Source: JAEKNW01 sp963677815 (GTDB lineage: Bacteria; Cloacimonadota; Cloacimonadia; Cloacimonadales; JAFGVF01). Taken from it: a DNA stretch of 64,000 nt. Positions within the stretch are counted from its first letter, which is position 1. Every line of letters starts with the position of its first letter. Positions 44,462 to 52,914 of this stretch are shown here, piece by piece. Where the stretch lies: the NCBI GenBank assembly GCA_963677815.1, contig OY782499.1, positions 2,356,001-2,420,000 on the forward strand, in the 5' to 3' direction. The notes under the pieces were generated by a model. The model was given only the letters and a program-made list of their open reading frames with translations, did not search any database and had not been told where the DNA came from. Both the position numbers and the translations under genes were made by a program.

Positions 44462-44650
44462 GTCTAGCATTAAGTTCCTTGATTGTTACTATCTCAATAG
44501 ATTCCCAATAATCATTAGAGTGACTAACAATGAAGCTAATGAAATATGGCTCTCTCTCATTTGAAATGGATAATTGAAAAATAATAAAAGCTCTCTCCAG
44601 AGTAGAGTGGAGCATAATATAATAGTAAATGAAGAAGCTTAATATCCTCA

Positions 44651-44850
44651 TAGCTCCAGAGATGTCGATTCCTACAAAGATGTCGCTTCTAACGGAGCTT
44701 TTAGAATCTTCTGACATTTTAATCTACAAAGATGTCGCTCCTAACCGAGCTTTTAGAATCTTCTGACATTTTAATCTACAAAGATGTCGCTCCTAACCGA
44801 GCTTTTAGAATCTTCTGACATTTTGATCTACAAAAATGTCACTACTCTGT
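44651..44850 (-). repeat. Family D tandem repeat, 52-bp units
   Basis: Units start at 44672, 44724, 44776 and 44828 (last partial), exactly 52 bp apart: CTACAAAGATGTCGCTCCTA, then ACCGAGCTTTTAGAATCTTC and TGACATTTTAAT. The core is the reverse complement of the 25508 array, but the spacer is different. A degenerate fragment (AGCTCCAGAGATGTCG) precedes at 44652. An open frame at 44445-44717 is repeat sequence, not a gene. Confidence 0.88.
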
Positions 44851-44884
44851 AGCTGCAAGAAGAGTGAATTCCGGCGCATATAAT

Positions 44885-45100
44885 CCCAGATTGTGCAATA
44901 GAGCTTTAGTAATACTTCGCTAAAGCTACGTATCACAGGCGAAGAGTGCATATTCTTTTAGCAAAATCCCCTTCTTAGAGGGGGACACAGGGGGTGATTC
45001 CTTAAAGTCCGCATATAATATATATAATCGGAAGAATTATGGAAGTTACTTTTGCAGAATAATATAGTGCTATTCACAAAGATCTATTGCATTAATTGGG
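44885..45100. mobile_element. Family B MITE-like element, 216-bp copy
   Basis: Ends CCCAGATTGTGCAATAGA and TCTATTGCATTAATTGGG, inverted relative to the 30464 copy, with the same hairpin and a CCCCTTCTTAGAGGGGG segment. Flanking pentamers differ (ATAAT, TTTAA), so a target duplication is not seen. Confidence 0.75.
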
Positions 45101-45125
45101 TTTAACAGTCTCGAAATTTTGGACT

Positions 45126-45154
45126 AACAAAAAGGGACTTCCAAGAAAGTCCCT
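45126..45154 (-). terminator. Terminator after the M3 oligopeptidase gene
   Basis: Minus strand stem AGGGACTT/AAGTCCCT with a six-base loop and a T-rich tail (TTTTTGTTAG), 50 bp after the stop. Confidence 0.85.
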
Positions 45155-45203
45155 CTATATTTTCTTAGCGAATACATCTTTATAAGAGTATTCTCATTTC
45201 TAA

Positions 45204-47246
45204 TTATTTTATAAGTCCATCTCTTCTAAGCATTGCGTCAGGATCTGGTTTTCTACCTCTAAACTTAACAAATAAGTCCATAGGATGTTCTGAATTACCC
45301 TTAGATAAGATGTTTTCTCTAAATGATTTTGCAGTTTCTTTATTAAAAATACCATCTTCTTTGAATTTTGAGAAGGCATCAGCATCGAGTACTTCAGCCC
45401 ATTTGTATGAATAGTAACCAGAAGAATAGCCACCATGGAAGATATGTGAGAAAGAACATGATGTATTCACACAATCAACTTTCGGATAAAGTCTAGTTCT
45501 TTCTGAAACTTGACTTTCAAATTCAGCTACATCCTTAATATCAGATGGGTCAGCTGCATGCCAAGCCATATCAATTAATCCAAGAGAAACTTGTCTTACA
45601 TTGAAGATACCCTTGTTGAAGGTTTCTGCCTTTTTTACTTTATTAACTAATTCTTCAGGAATAAGTTGTCCATTTTCATAATGATGAGCAAATAGTTTTA
45701 AAGTATCCATTTCAAGAACCCAGTTTTCCATAACTTGAGAAGGAAGTTCAACAAAATCCCAATATACATTAGGACTTGCTAATGATTTGTAATGAACATC
45801 TGAAAGAAGTCCGTGTAAAGCATGACCGAATTCATGGAAAATAGTTGTAACTTCACCAAGAGATAATAATGAAGGTTTGTCTTCTGATGGAGGTGTTAAA
45901 GAACCAACGATAGAGATGAAAGGCCTCTTAACTTCGCCTTCTTGGAAACCTTGAGAACGATAACCAGTCATCCAAGCACCAGCTCTCTTAGTATCACGTG
46001 GGTATAAATCAACATAGAAAAGTCCCATATATCTACCATCTTCTTCTTGAGTAACTTCAAAAACTCTAACATCTTTATGGTATTTAGGAATATCAGTATG
46101 TTCTGTGAATTTTAATCCGTATAATTTATTAGCAACTGTAAAGATACCATTTATTACATTTTCAGCTTTAAAGTATGGTCTAAGTTCTTCAGAGTCAAAG
46201 TTAAACTTTTTCTTCTTAAGAATTTCAGAATAATATGATACATCCCAAGGCATAAGTTCGTCAATTCCATCTTCTTTGGCAATAGCTTGGATTTCTTTAA
46301 CTTCTTCTTTAGCTACAGGAAGAGCAACATTTAGAATCTTATCCAAGAATTCATGAACTGTTTTAGGATTTTCTGCCATTCTTTCAGCAAGAGTAAAATC
46401 AGCATGAGTATCAAAGCCTAATAATTGAGCTCTTTTATGTCTCAAGTTGGCAATTTGCTTAACTAACTCTTGATTATCAAAATCATCACGGAAAGCTCTT
46501 GAACCCCAAGCTTTTGAGAATTTTTCTCTTAATTCTCTATTCTTAGCATATTGAAGGATTGGCATAAACATTGAAGGCTGAAGTAAGAACATCCACTTGC
46601 CTTCGTGACCTTTTTGTTTAGCCATGTAAGCAGCTTGAGCTTTAGCATTTTCAGGAAGACCATCTAATTCAGCTTCATCTTCAATTATATATTCAAACTT
46701 GTTGGTTGAATTTAAAACATTTTGAGAGAATTTAGGTCCTAATTGAGACATTTCCATATTGATTTTCATCAATTCTTTTTTCTTATCTTCTGGTAATAAA
46801 GCACCATTGCGGATAAATGATTTATAAATCTTTTCTAAAAGACGAGTTTGTTCAGCATTAAGATTTTCAAGTTCTTTGTGATCATAAACATATTTTAATT
46901 TCTCAAACATCTTTGGATTCATCATTGTTTCATTTCCAAATTCTGCTAATTTCTGAGAGATTTCACCTGCTAATGCAGAAAATTCTTGGTCTGCATTACA
47001 GCTTAGAAGATTAAAATAGATTCCTGTTATGTAATCTAATTCTACACCTGTTTCTGCTTCGATTGTATTTGCGAAATTAGGAGTTTCTTTACTTTCTATA
47101 AATTCGTTAAACTCTTTTCTAGCAATTTCAAGAGCCCAATCTACAGCTGGCATAAAGTGTTCAGTTTTAAATTTGTCAAAAGGGATAGCCTCAAATTTTG
47201 AGTATCTCTCTCCTGTCATTAAAGGATTATTTTTTAGTTCAGACAT
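45204..47246 (-). CDS. M3 family oligopeptidase (oligopeptidase A / Dcp type)
   Basis: Zinc metallopeptidase of 680 residues, cytoplasmic (no signal peptide). The active site is TIFHEFGHALHGLLSD (HExxH at about 469) with the third ligand Glu in a later helix. Family blocks: LAERMAENPKTVHEFLD, PYFKAENVINGIFTVANKLYGL, LFYVDLYPRDTKRAGAWM, PSQVMENWVLE, and the end HGGYSSGYYSYKWAEVLDADAFSKF. It degrades short peptides, including cleaved signal peptides. PrlC and Dcp are hard to separate by eye. Own promoter and terminator make it a single unit. Confidence 0.93.
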   Translation of the reverse strand: MSELKNNPLMTGERYSKFEAIPFDKFKTEHFMPAVDWALEIARKEFNEFIESKETPNFANTIEAETGVELDYITGIYFNLLSCNADQEFSALAGEISQKLAEFGNETMMNPKMFEKLKYVYDHKELENLNAEQTRLLEKIYKSFIRNGALLPEDKKKELMKINMEMSQLGPKFSQNVLNSTNKFEYIIEDEAELDGLPENAKAQAAYMAKQKGHEGKWMFLLQPSMFMPILQYAKNRELREKFSKAWGSRAFRDDFDNQELVKQIANLRHKRAQLLGFDTHADFTLAERMAENPKTVHEFLDKILNVALPVAKEEVKEIQAIAKEDGIDELMPWDVSYYSEILKKKKFNFDSEELRPYFKAENVINGIFTVANKLYGLKFTEHTDIPKYHKDVRVFEVTQEEDGRYMGLFYVDLYPRDTKRAGAWMTGYRSQGFQEGEVKRPFISIVGSLTPPSEDKPSLLSLGEVTTIFHEFGHALHGLLSDVHYKSLASPNVYWDFVELPSQVMENWVLEMDTLKLFAHHYENGQLIPEELVNKVKKAETFNKGIFNVRQVSLGLIDMAWHAADPSDIKDVAEFESQVSERTRLYPKVDCVNTSCSFSHIFHGGYSSGYYSYKWAEVLDADAFSKFKEDGIFNKETAKSFRENILSKGNSEHPMDLFVKFRGRKPDPDAMLRRDGLIK

Positions 47247-47280
47247 AATTTACTCCTCTGATTAATATTAATTTAATACA

Positions 47281-47308
47281 AAGATAATCACTTCCGTTTA
47301 ATTGTCAA
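47281..47308 (-). promoter_or_regulatory. Putative promoter of the oligopeptidase gene
   Basis: Minus strand: TTGACA (47308-47303), a 16-bp spacer and TATCTT (47286-47281), 34 bp ahead of the start; RBS AGAGGAG follows. Confidence 0.6.
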
Positions 47309-47618
47309 TAAATATTTTTCTACCGAGGGTTTAATTGTGTTTATCTTCATACTAAAGACATATTTTTTCCTTTTATGATGGGCTCCCTCAGTCCCACTCA
47401 AAGAAGGTGGTTTTTCTATAATATTCTAATTTTCTTAATCAAAGCTCACTGCACCATTTGGGTTAAACGATTGACTTTTGTGAGTAACACTCTATTCTTT
47501 TACACTCGTCATTAAAGCTCTACTAGACTATCTGGGATAATAATTTCAATAAATTGTTTTGACAGGATTATTAGATTTAAATTTTTGTATAAATTCATTA
47601 AATAATTTGGGAGATAAT
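47309..47618. other. Spacer before the acetate transporter gene
   Basis: Holds degraded family B ends (GCACCATTTGGG near 47451-47462 and CTCTACTAGACTATCTGGG near 47518-47536) and a CCCACTCAAAGAAGGTGG hairpin (47394-47411). A TTGACA lies at 47559-47564, but no well-placed -10 follows. Confidence 0.5.
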
Positions 47619-48173
47619 TTGGAAAAAACATTAAAAGCTAATCCTGCACCAATAGGTTTAATTGGTTTCGGGATGACCACTATTTTGCTTAACATTCATA
47701 ATGCAGGATTCTTTCCTTTGAATGTAGTAATTATGGCTATGGGAATTACCATTGGTGGACTTGCACAGATTATTGCTGGTATTTTAGAATACAACAATAA
47801 TAAAACTTTTGGAACTGTAGCTTTTGTAGCCTATGGTTTCTTTTGGTTATCATTAGTCTTGATTTGGACTTTACCTAAAATGGGTATTGGACAAGCTGCA
47901 TCTTCCCTATCACTTGGGTTATATCTCTTACTTTGGGGAATTTTCACTTTAGGAATGTTTATTGGAACTTTCAAATCTGTTTTAGTATCAAAAATGGTTT
48001 TTGGAAGTTTGTTCTTACTTTTCATGCTTTTAGCATTAGCTAATTTTACGTCAAGTCATTTGATTCATACTATTGCTGGTTATGAAGGAATTGTATGTGG
48101 CAGTCTAGCTATGTATGAAGCTATTGCTCAAGTGGTCAATGAAGCCCACGGGAAGAAATTACTTCCTTTATAA
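47619..48173 (+). CDS. satP: Acetate uptake transporter (GPR1/FUN34/SatP family)
   Basis: A 184-residue, six-segment acetate/succinate:proton symporter-type protein. The family signature NPAPIGLIGFGMTTILLNIHNAGFF is near the start; GLAQIIAGILEYNNNKTFGTVAFVAYGFFWLSL and the end GYEGIVCGSLAMYEAIAQVVNE are typical. A TTG at 47559 is part of a TTGACA box and gives a non-homologous extension; the TTG at 47619, seven bases after GGGAGA, gives the E. coli SatP length and is chosen. Followed by a terminator. Acetate release after fermentation is possible. Confidence 0.88.
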   Translation: MEKTLKANPAPIGLIGFGMTTILLNIHNAGFFPLNVVIMAMGITIGGLAQIIAGILEYNNNKTFGTVAFVAYGFFWLSLVLIWTLPKMGIGQAASSLSLGLYLLLWGIFTLGMFIGTFKSVLVSKMVFGSLFLLFMLLALANFTSSHLIHTIAGYEGIVCGSLAMYEAIAQVVNEAHGKKLLPL

Positions 48174-48189
48174 TATTTTCTATTTCTAG

Positions 48190-48216
48190 AACCCCCTTCA
48201 TGGGGGTTTTTTTTTA
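48190..48216 (+). terminator. Terminator after satP
   Basis: Stem AACCCCC/GGGGGTT with a short loop and a run of nine T. Confidence 0.9.
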
Positions 48217-48273
48217 TTCAAATTTTGATTGCCTATTATTGTTCATTAAAATACTTGGCACTAGAGGAAAATT

Positions 48274-49509
48274 ATGAAAAGAAAAAGTGTCTATCAAACT
48301 ACTGTATTTATGCTACTCTTGTCTGCTCTTTTTAATGGGGTTTTTAATGGATTCACTGGAATTCAAGATATTATAGCAAGAAAGGCCTTTAATGCTCTTG
48401 ATTGGCAGTTAATGGTCTTAACTATGATTTGGCCTGTAACTAACTTTTTGTCAATTTGGTGGGGCAAAATTCTAGAGCAATCATCCAGCAAAGCCAAGTT
48501 TTTCTGGGCAGTTGCAGTCTTAGGAAGACTTTCTTTATTATTAGCCTACTTTACAACGTCTATGAATATTTATCTTTTGATATTTGGCCTGGTTTCTTTC
48601 TTTAATGGTATCTTATCTCCTGCATCTAATTCCATATATCAGAGTAACTTACCAAATAATAGAGCAAAAATATTTGGTTACACCATGAGTATTGCTTCTT
48701 TTGTAAGTATGGTTTTTGCTTTCATATCAGGAAGATACCTTGATTCTTCTGAAGCAAACTTAAAACTAATTTTTATCTTTGTATCTCTAGCTGGCTTCAT
48801 TTCAGCGTCTGTACTTTCATTTATCAAAATACAAGATAATAAAGTGAAGTATCAAAAAAAAATGTTAAGAACAGAATTCTTCTTAACACCTTTAAAAAGG
48901 GCTTTACAGCTACTTAAAACCAACAAGCCCTATGCTCATTTTCAAAGAGATTTTACTCTATATGGCTTTGGTTTTCTCTCTCTTGCTCCAGTAATACCTA
49001 TATTTATGGTTGATTATCTCAATTTAAACTATACTCATTCTTTTATATCTAAAGGAATACTAGCCCAAATTGGTTTTCTAATCCTTTCTCCGATTTTTGG
49101 TAGACTTCACGACAATTTCCACCCTTTCAAGTTTGCAAGTTATTCATTTGGAGCAATAGCAATCTTCCCTATCCTCTTATTAGTAACCGGTCAATATGCA
49201 GAAACATCTTTTAGTTTATTTGCTATTTACTTCTCATTTCTCATTTATGGATTCGCTATGTCAGGGGTCAATATGGCCTGGAACATGTCTTCTATTCATT
49301 TTGCAGGAGATGAAGATGCCTCAATGTACCAAAGCTTACACATTACTATTACAGGTATTAGGGGACTATTTGCCCCAGTCTTAGGAATCTTAGCTAAAAA
49401 TATTCTAGGAATATATGGAGCTTTTCTTATGTCTTTTTCTTTCTTTGTTCTCGCTTCAATCTTCAGTTACAGAGATTATAAAGCTTACTCCTCAGGAAAA
49501 CTAAAATAA
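48274..49509 (+). CDS. MFS transporter
   Basis: A 411-residue major facilitator with about 12 membrane segments. Residues near 90-130 (LGRLSLLLAYFTTSMNIYLLIFGLVSFFNG) and SPASNSIYQSNLPNNRAKIFGYTMSI represent the first half; SPIFGRLHDNFHPFKFASYSFG is the motif-A-like loop of the second. The substrate is not readable. RBS AGAGGAAAATT is clear. Single gene. Confidence 0.82.
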   Translation: MKRKSVYQTTVFMLLLSALFNGVFNGFTGIQDIIARKAFNALDWQLMVLTMIWPVTNFLSIWWGKILEQSSSKAKFFWAVAVLGRLSLLLAYFTTSMNIYLLIFGLVSFFNGILSPASNSIYQSNLPNNRAKIFGYTMSIASFVSMVFAFISGRYLDSSEANLKLIFIFVSLAGFISASVLSFIKIQDNKVKYQKKMLRTEFFLTPLKRALQLLKTNKPYAHFQRDFTLYGFGFLSLAPVIPIFMVDYLNLNYTHSFISKGILAQIGFLILSPIFGRLHDNFHPFKFASYSFGAIAIFPILLLVTGQYAETSFSLFAIYFSFLIYGFAMSGVNMAWNMSSIHFAGDEDASMYQSLHITITGIRGLFAPVLGILAKNILGIYGAFLMSFSFFVLASIFSYRDYKAYSSGKLK

Positions 49510-49531
49510 AGCGACTTAAAAGTTAACTCTA

Positions 49532-49560
49532 TTAGAATTTTGGAACGATAAATGTATAAT
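49532..49560 (+). promoter_or_regulatory. Putative promoter of the transglutaminase-like gene
   Basis: TTAGAA (49532-49537), a 17-bp spacer and a perfect TATAAT (49555-49560), 29 bp ahead of the start. Confidence 0.65.
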
Positions 49561-49589
49561 ACTATTAAAAACAATATTATCGAGGTAAT

Positions 49590-52211
49590 ATGAAAACAAA
49601 AATATTTGTTCTCCTTTTCTCTTTGTTCATTATTATTAATTGTTATTCTGAAAACAATTTAATTGAAAGAATTAATCGCTATTCTGGTAAAAATGCAAAT
49701 GATTTAATTACTTACTTAGATAGTCTATCTGGTTTGAAATCATATTATGCTGATTATATTTTCAATCACATGAGTGATAATGATTTAGCTTCTATCCAAG
49801 TTAATTATATTGACCATCAGCTTAATTATGCTATTAAAACTATTGATTTACCTTACACTAAGCAAATACCTGAAGAGTATTTCCTTCATTTTGTTCTACC
49901 AATCCGAGTTTCTCAAGAACCTTTTGAAAATTGGAGAGGAGTTTTTTATGAAGAATTATATTCTCAAGTCTCACAAGTTGAAACTATTAACGAAGCTATC
50001 TTAATTGCTGACCTATATTACCAAGAAGGAATATATTTCAAACAAACATCTGGAAGAGACCAAGGACCAATTACCTCCATAAAAAGAGGATATGGAAGAT
50101 GTGAAGAAATGATGATTCTGCAAATGGCAATTTTAAGATCATTAGGTATTCCTTGTAGACCAGCCTCAGCCCCCTATTGGTCTTTTACGGATAGTAATCA
50201 TGTTTGGACTGAAGTTTGGACTCCTCAAGGTTGGAAAATTGTTCCTGAGGCTTATCCAGAAAAATACAAAAAATCATCTTGGGAAGTCGATAGAGCTAAA
50301 AAAGCACCCCTTATTACAACAGAAGCTTTCGGAACTTATGATTCACCGCTTAGCCTTGCTCAATCACAATTTGATACTAAGCTTAATATTTCAGATGTCT
50401 ACGGTGAAACAGTCTCAACTCTAGTTACAGTTATTGACCAAGATAATTTACCAGTTGAAGATGCTGAAATCGTTTATTATGCAACATCTTTTGGTGGTCT
50501 CTTCAACTTATTAGATACAAATAGTGATGAAAATGGCCAAGCTAGAGTTGATTTTAGACCAACTTCTCTTTTTGTAACAGCTGGAAAAGATGGAAAATCA
50601 GGTTATGGACTAATAAATTCTTTTGAAGATAATAATTCTATTACTATTCAAATTTCTGAAAATCAAATTATTGATGCTAACTATGTACTTAATTTCCCCT
50701 TAGATTCTTCAAGTTCAAAAGATTTTGGAGTTAAAGCTAAAGATAAAGACTATATTGATAAACTGACAGATCTAGCAAATAAGAAAAGAGATAATAGACT
50801 GCTTAAAAATTCAAAAGGAATTGCTTTCTTGAAGAACTATCCACTCCCAGACAAAAATGAAAACAAGGAAGATTACCTAACAAGAAGAGACAAATTTCTT
50901 GAGAAGTGTCAAGACTTAGCAGGAAATGCTGATAATTGGCTTTATATAGATGATAAAATCTCTTCTTACTCCAACCACGAGCTTGTAAGAAAGCTAATGA
51001 TAGATTTAGTGCTTAACTGGGATATTAAAGATCTTATTGAGCTTCCAGATACTACAGCAATCGAGGACCTATTACTAACTCTCTCAGATAGCTATACTTA
51101 TTATTCAAAAGATATCGATTATGACCTCTTTGTTTCTAATGTTATAAATAATCCATTCGGTTCAGCTCCCTTCCCCCAAACTGCTTGGCAAAGCGATTTA
51201 GCTAAAGTAACTAAGGAACTTAGAGCTCCAGATATTGCTCAAACTATGAAAAATATTGATTTATGGTTAAAAGAGAATATAATTTTTGACCAAAATCCAG
51301 GATGGTCATATTTCGGTGGTAGTCTTACTCCTATCCAGTTGATTAATAAGAAATACCTCACTAAGAGTCAACAAATATACTTACGTTGGGCTTTAATGCA
51401 AAATGTAGGGATAGCATCAAGATGGCAGGGATTTTTAGAATATTATGATGGTAATGAATGGATAGAAGTTATCTTAGAAGATAAAAATGAAAATAATGAT
51501 ACTCCACCTGTTAAAAGAGAATTAATTGAGTTTGAATTAGAGGTAATTTCAGATGGGAAAAAAATTCAAGCTCAACCATGGGGAAATTTCTTAATCAGTT
51601 CTAAATCTCAAAATGGTTATCTTACTTATGATTGGTTTGATGTTGAAGAAACAGAAGAAAAATATTTAGTCAAATTTTATGCTGAAACAGGTGTAGACAA
51701 ATATATTCAAGGCTACATAAGAAACAAAAATGGTGACGCTAACTTGATTATTAAACCTTTAAGTCAGAATACTAAAAAACTTACTCTTAGTTTTGTAACA
51801 CCAAAAAGTTCTCATGAAAACAAAATTGACTGGTCTGAGAATACCTTAGCAAATATTAATCAGCTTCTAAGCCAAAACAAAGTCAGTGAGGGAAAAACTC
51901 TAGTTATGATTTTACACAATCAAGGGAATGAACCTCAAGAAAGAATGCTCGAACAATTGCTAGCGAAAGCTCCTGACTTTGCTAAAAAAGAAGTAAATAT
52001 TCTAGTCTATTCTCAAGAAAGATTAATCTCAAAACTAGCCCAAGTTACTCAAGAGAATTTAATATATATTAACGGAGAACAAATAATCACAGAAGATATT
52101 TCTTTAGATAATTATCCTGTTTTATTTCTTCTTGATTCAGACAAAATTATCTCTTCAGCTAATGGATTTGATTTAGACTTGATTAACTATTTACATAGAT
52201 TAGTTGATTAA
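49590..52211 (+). CDS. Exported transglutaminase-like domain protein
   Basis: An 873-residue exported protein. The hydrophobic start (IFVLLFSLFIIINCYS) ends in a Cys at 18 with Asn before it, a poor lipobox. A transglutaminase-like core follows with catalytic Cys171 in RGYGRCEEMMILQMAILRSL and His204 in DSNHVWTEVWTPQGW. Next is a carboxypeptidase-regulatory or Ig-like module (YGETVSTLVTVIDQDNLPVEDAEIVY). A second region near 560-660 has ALMQNVGIASRWQGFLEYYDGNEWIEVIL, which mimics the core without its Cys. The end (KTLVMILHNQGNEPQERMLEQLL) resembles a thioredoxin-like fold. It probably acts as a periplasmic peptidase-like enzyme. Confidence 0.8.
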   Translation: MKTKIFVLLFSLFIIINCYSENNLIERINRYSGKNANDLITYLDSLSGLKSYYADYIFNHMSDNDLASIQVNYIDHQLNYAIKTIDLPYTKQIPEEYFLHFVLPIRVSQEPFENWRGVFYEELYSQVSQVETINEAILIADLYYQEGIYFKQTSGRDQGPITSIKRGYGRCEEMMILQMAILRSLGIPCRPASAPYWSFTDSNHVWTEVWTPQGWKIVPEAYPEKYKKSSWEVDRAKKAPLITTEAFGTYDSPLSLAQSQFDTKLNISDVYGETVSTLVTVIDQDNLPVEDAEIVYYATSFGGLFNLLDTNSDENGQARVDFRPTSLFVTAGKDGKSGYGLINSFEDNNSITIQISENQIIDANYVLNFPLDSSSSKDFGVKAKDKDYIDKLTDLANKKRDNRLLKNSKGIAFLKNYPLPDKNENKEDYLTRRDKFLEKCQDLAGNADNWLYIDDKISSYSNHELVRKLMIDLVLNWDIKDLIELPDTTAIEDLLLTLSDSYTYYSKDIDYDLFVSNVINNPFGSAPFPQTAWQSDLAKVTKELRAPDIAQTMKNIDLWLKENIIFDQNPGWSYFGGSLTPIQLINKKYLTKSQQIYLRWALMQNVGIASRWQGFLEYYDGNEWIEVILEDKNENNDTPPVKRELIEFELEVISDGKKIQAQPWGNFLISSKSQNGYLTYDWFDVEETEEKYLVKFYAETGVDKYIQGYIRNKNGDANLIIKPLSQNTKKLTLSFVTPKSSHENKIDWSENTLANINQLLSQNKVSEGKTLVMILHNQGNEPQERMLEQLLAKAPDFAKKEVNILVYSQERLISKLAQVTQENLIYINGEQIITEDISLDNYPVLFLLDSDKIISSANGFDLDLINYLHRLVD

Positions 52212-52226
52212 TTTTTATAGAATTAC

Positions 52227-52257
52227 AGGCTTAGCATTATCATGTTAAGCCTTTTTT
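52227..52257 (+). terminator. Terminator after the transglutaminase-like gene
   Basis: Stem AGGCTTA/TAAGCCT with a 12-base loop and six T, 16 bp after the stop. Confidence 0.82.
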
Positions 52258-52299
52258 ATTGACAGTTATTAGCTAGTTAATAATTTGGAAATAATTAAT

Positions 52300-52389
52300 G
52301 GAGATGTGTCCGAGTGGTTGAAGGAGCACGGTTGGAAACCGTGTATAGGTGCAAGCCTATCTAGAGTTCGAATCTCTACATCTCCGCCA
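52300..52389 (+). tRNA. tRNA-Ser (GGA)
   Basis: Class II cloverleaf: acceptor GGAGATG/CATCTCC, anticodon GGA in stem CACGG/CCGTG, long variable arm (TATAGGTGCAAGCCTAT), T-loop GAGTTCGAATCTC and encoded GCCA end. It adjoins the prophage end; tRNA genes are common integrase targets. Confidence 0.95.
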
Positions 52390-52423
52390 TTTTTTTTTGA
52401 CTTCTAAACATTGGAATTATACT

Positions 52424-52516
52424 ATGAAATCTAAGGAAGGCAATCTAATTTATACCATTCTGATAAGCCTCGATGATATTAGTCCTCAAATTTGGAGAAA
52501 ATTCAAAGTTAACTAA
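52424..52516 (+). pseudogene. Truncated pRiA4b ORF-3-like gene fragment
   Basis: An open frame of 30 codons with NLIYTILISLDDISPQIWRK, which matches the N-terminus of the plasmid pRiA4b ORF-3/IS1096 TnpR-like family (normal proteins are some 180 residues or more). It breaks off at VN-stop just before the prophage-side repeats. This looks like the 5' remnant of a gene cut by prophage insertion or by later rearrangement. Confidence 0.6.
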
Positions 52517-52533
52517 CCCCAGCCAATTTCAGC

Positions 52534-52707
52534 GAGAAATCTCGCCAAACTCCCCCAAAAGTGTCCACCTTACAAAGGTTTTATAAAAAATCTCGCCAAA
52601 CTATTAGACAAAAAAATCTCGCCAACCGTACACAAATTTGCAAAAAATCTCGCCAAGTTTTAGAATTTTAGCCTTTTAAAATAACTTTCCTAAAAAAATC
52701 TCGCCAA
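52534..52707 (+). repeat. Five copies of AAAAAATCTCGCCAA
   Basis: Direct repeats at 52534 (two mismatches), 52585, 52611, 52642 and 52693, all in one orientation. Copies 2 and 5 share the longer context AAACTATTAGACAAAAAAA. The same 15-mer occurs on the opposite strand inside the phage lysozyme gene (63432-63446). Spacing is irregular (74, 26, 31, 51 bp from first to last), so this is not a CRISPR array. Confidence 0.85.
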
Positions 52708-52715
52708 ACTATTAG

Positions 52716-52751
52716 ACAAAAAAAGCCACATACTTTATGCTTGTATGTGGC
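52716..52751 (-). terminator. Distal terminator of the prophage late operon
   Basis: Minus strand perfect 9-bp stem GCCACATAC/GTATGTGGC with a nine-base loop, followed by eight T. It backs up the terminator at 52836. Confidence 0.85.
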
Positions 52752-52835
52752 CAATATATAACAGAGATCAACAAGGGGGTCATATACCTATAGGGTCCAC
52801 TTTTCTTGTTTTGGTGCATTATTATATAAATAGAT

Positions 52836-52868
52836 AAAAAAAGAGCATCACCAAACTGATGTATGCTC
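52836..52868 (-). terminator. First terminator after the phage-encoded peptidase
   Basis: Minus strand stem GAGCAT/ATGCTC with seven T, starting 46 bp after the peptidase stop. A longer alternative pairing (CATCA/TGATG) is possible inside. Confidence 0.7.
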
Positions 52869-52914
52869 ATTTCCTGGGAGGAATCAATTGTAATTTGAGT
52901 TGTTTTCCGACTTG

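Noticed and set aside
44445..44717. 90-codon minus-strand frame
   Set aside because: Overlaps the CDF gene end and the family D repeats; translation is repeat-derived.
52534..52707. CRISPR array
   Set aside because: Repeats are only 15 bp, spacers vary from about 11 to 60 bp, and no cas genes are nearby.
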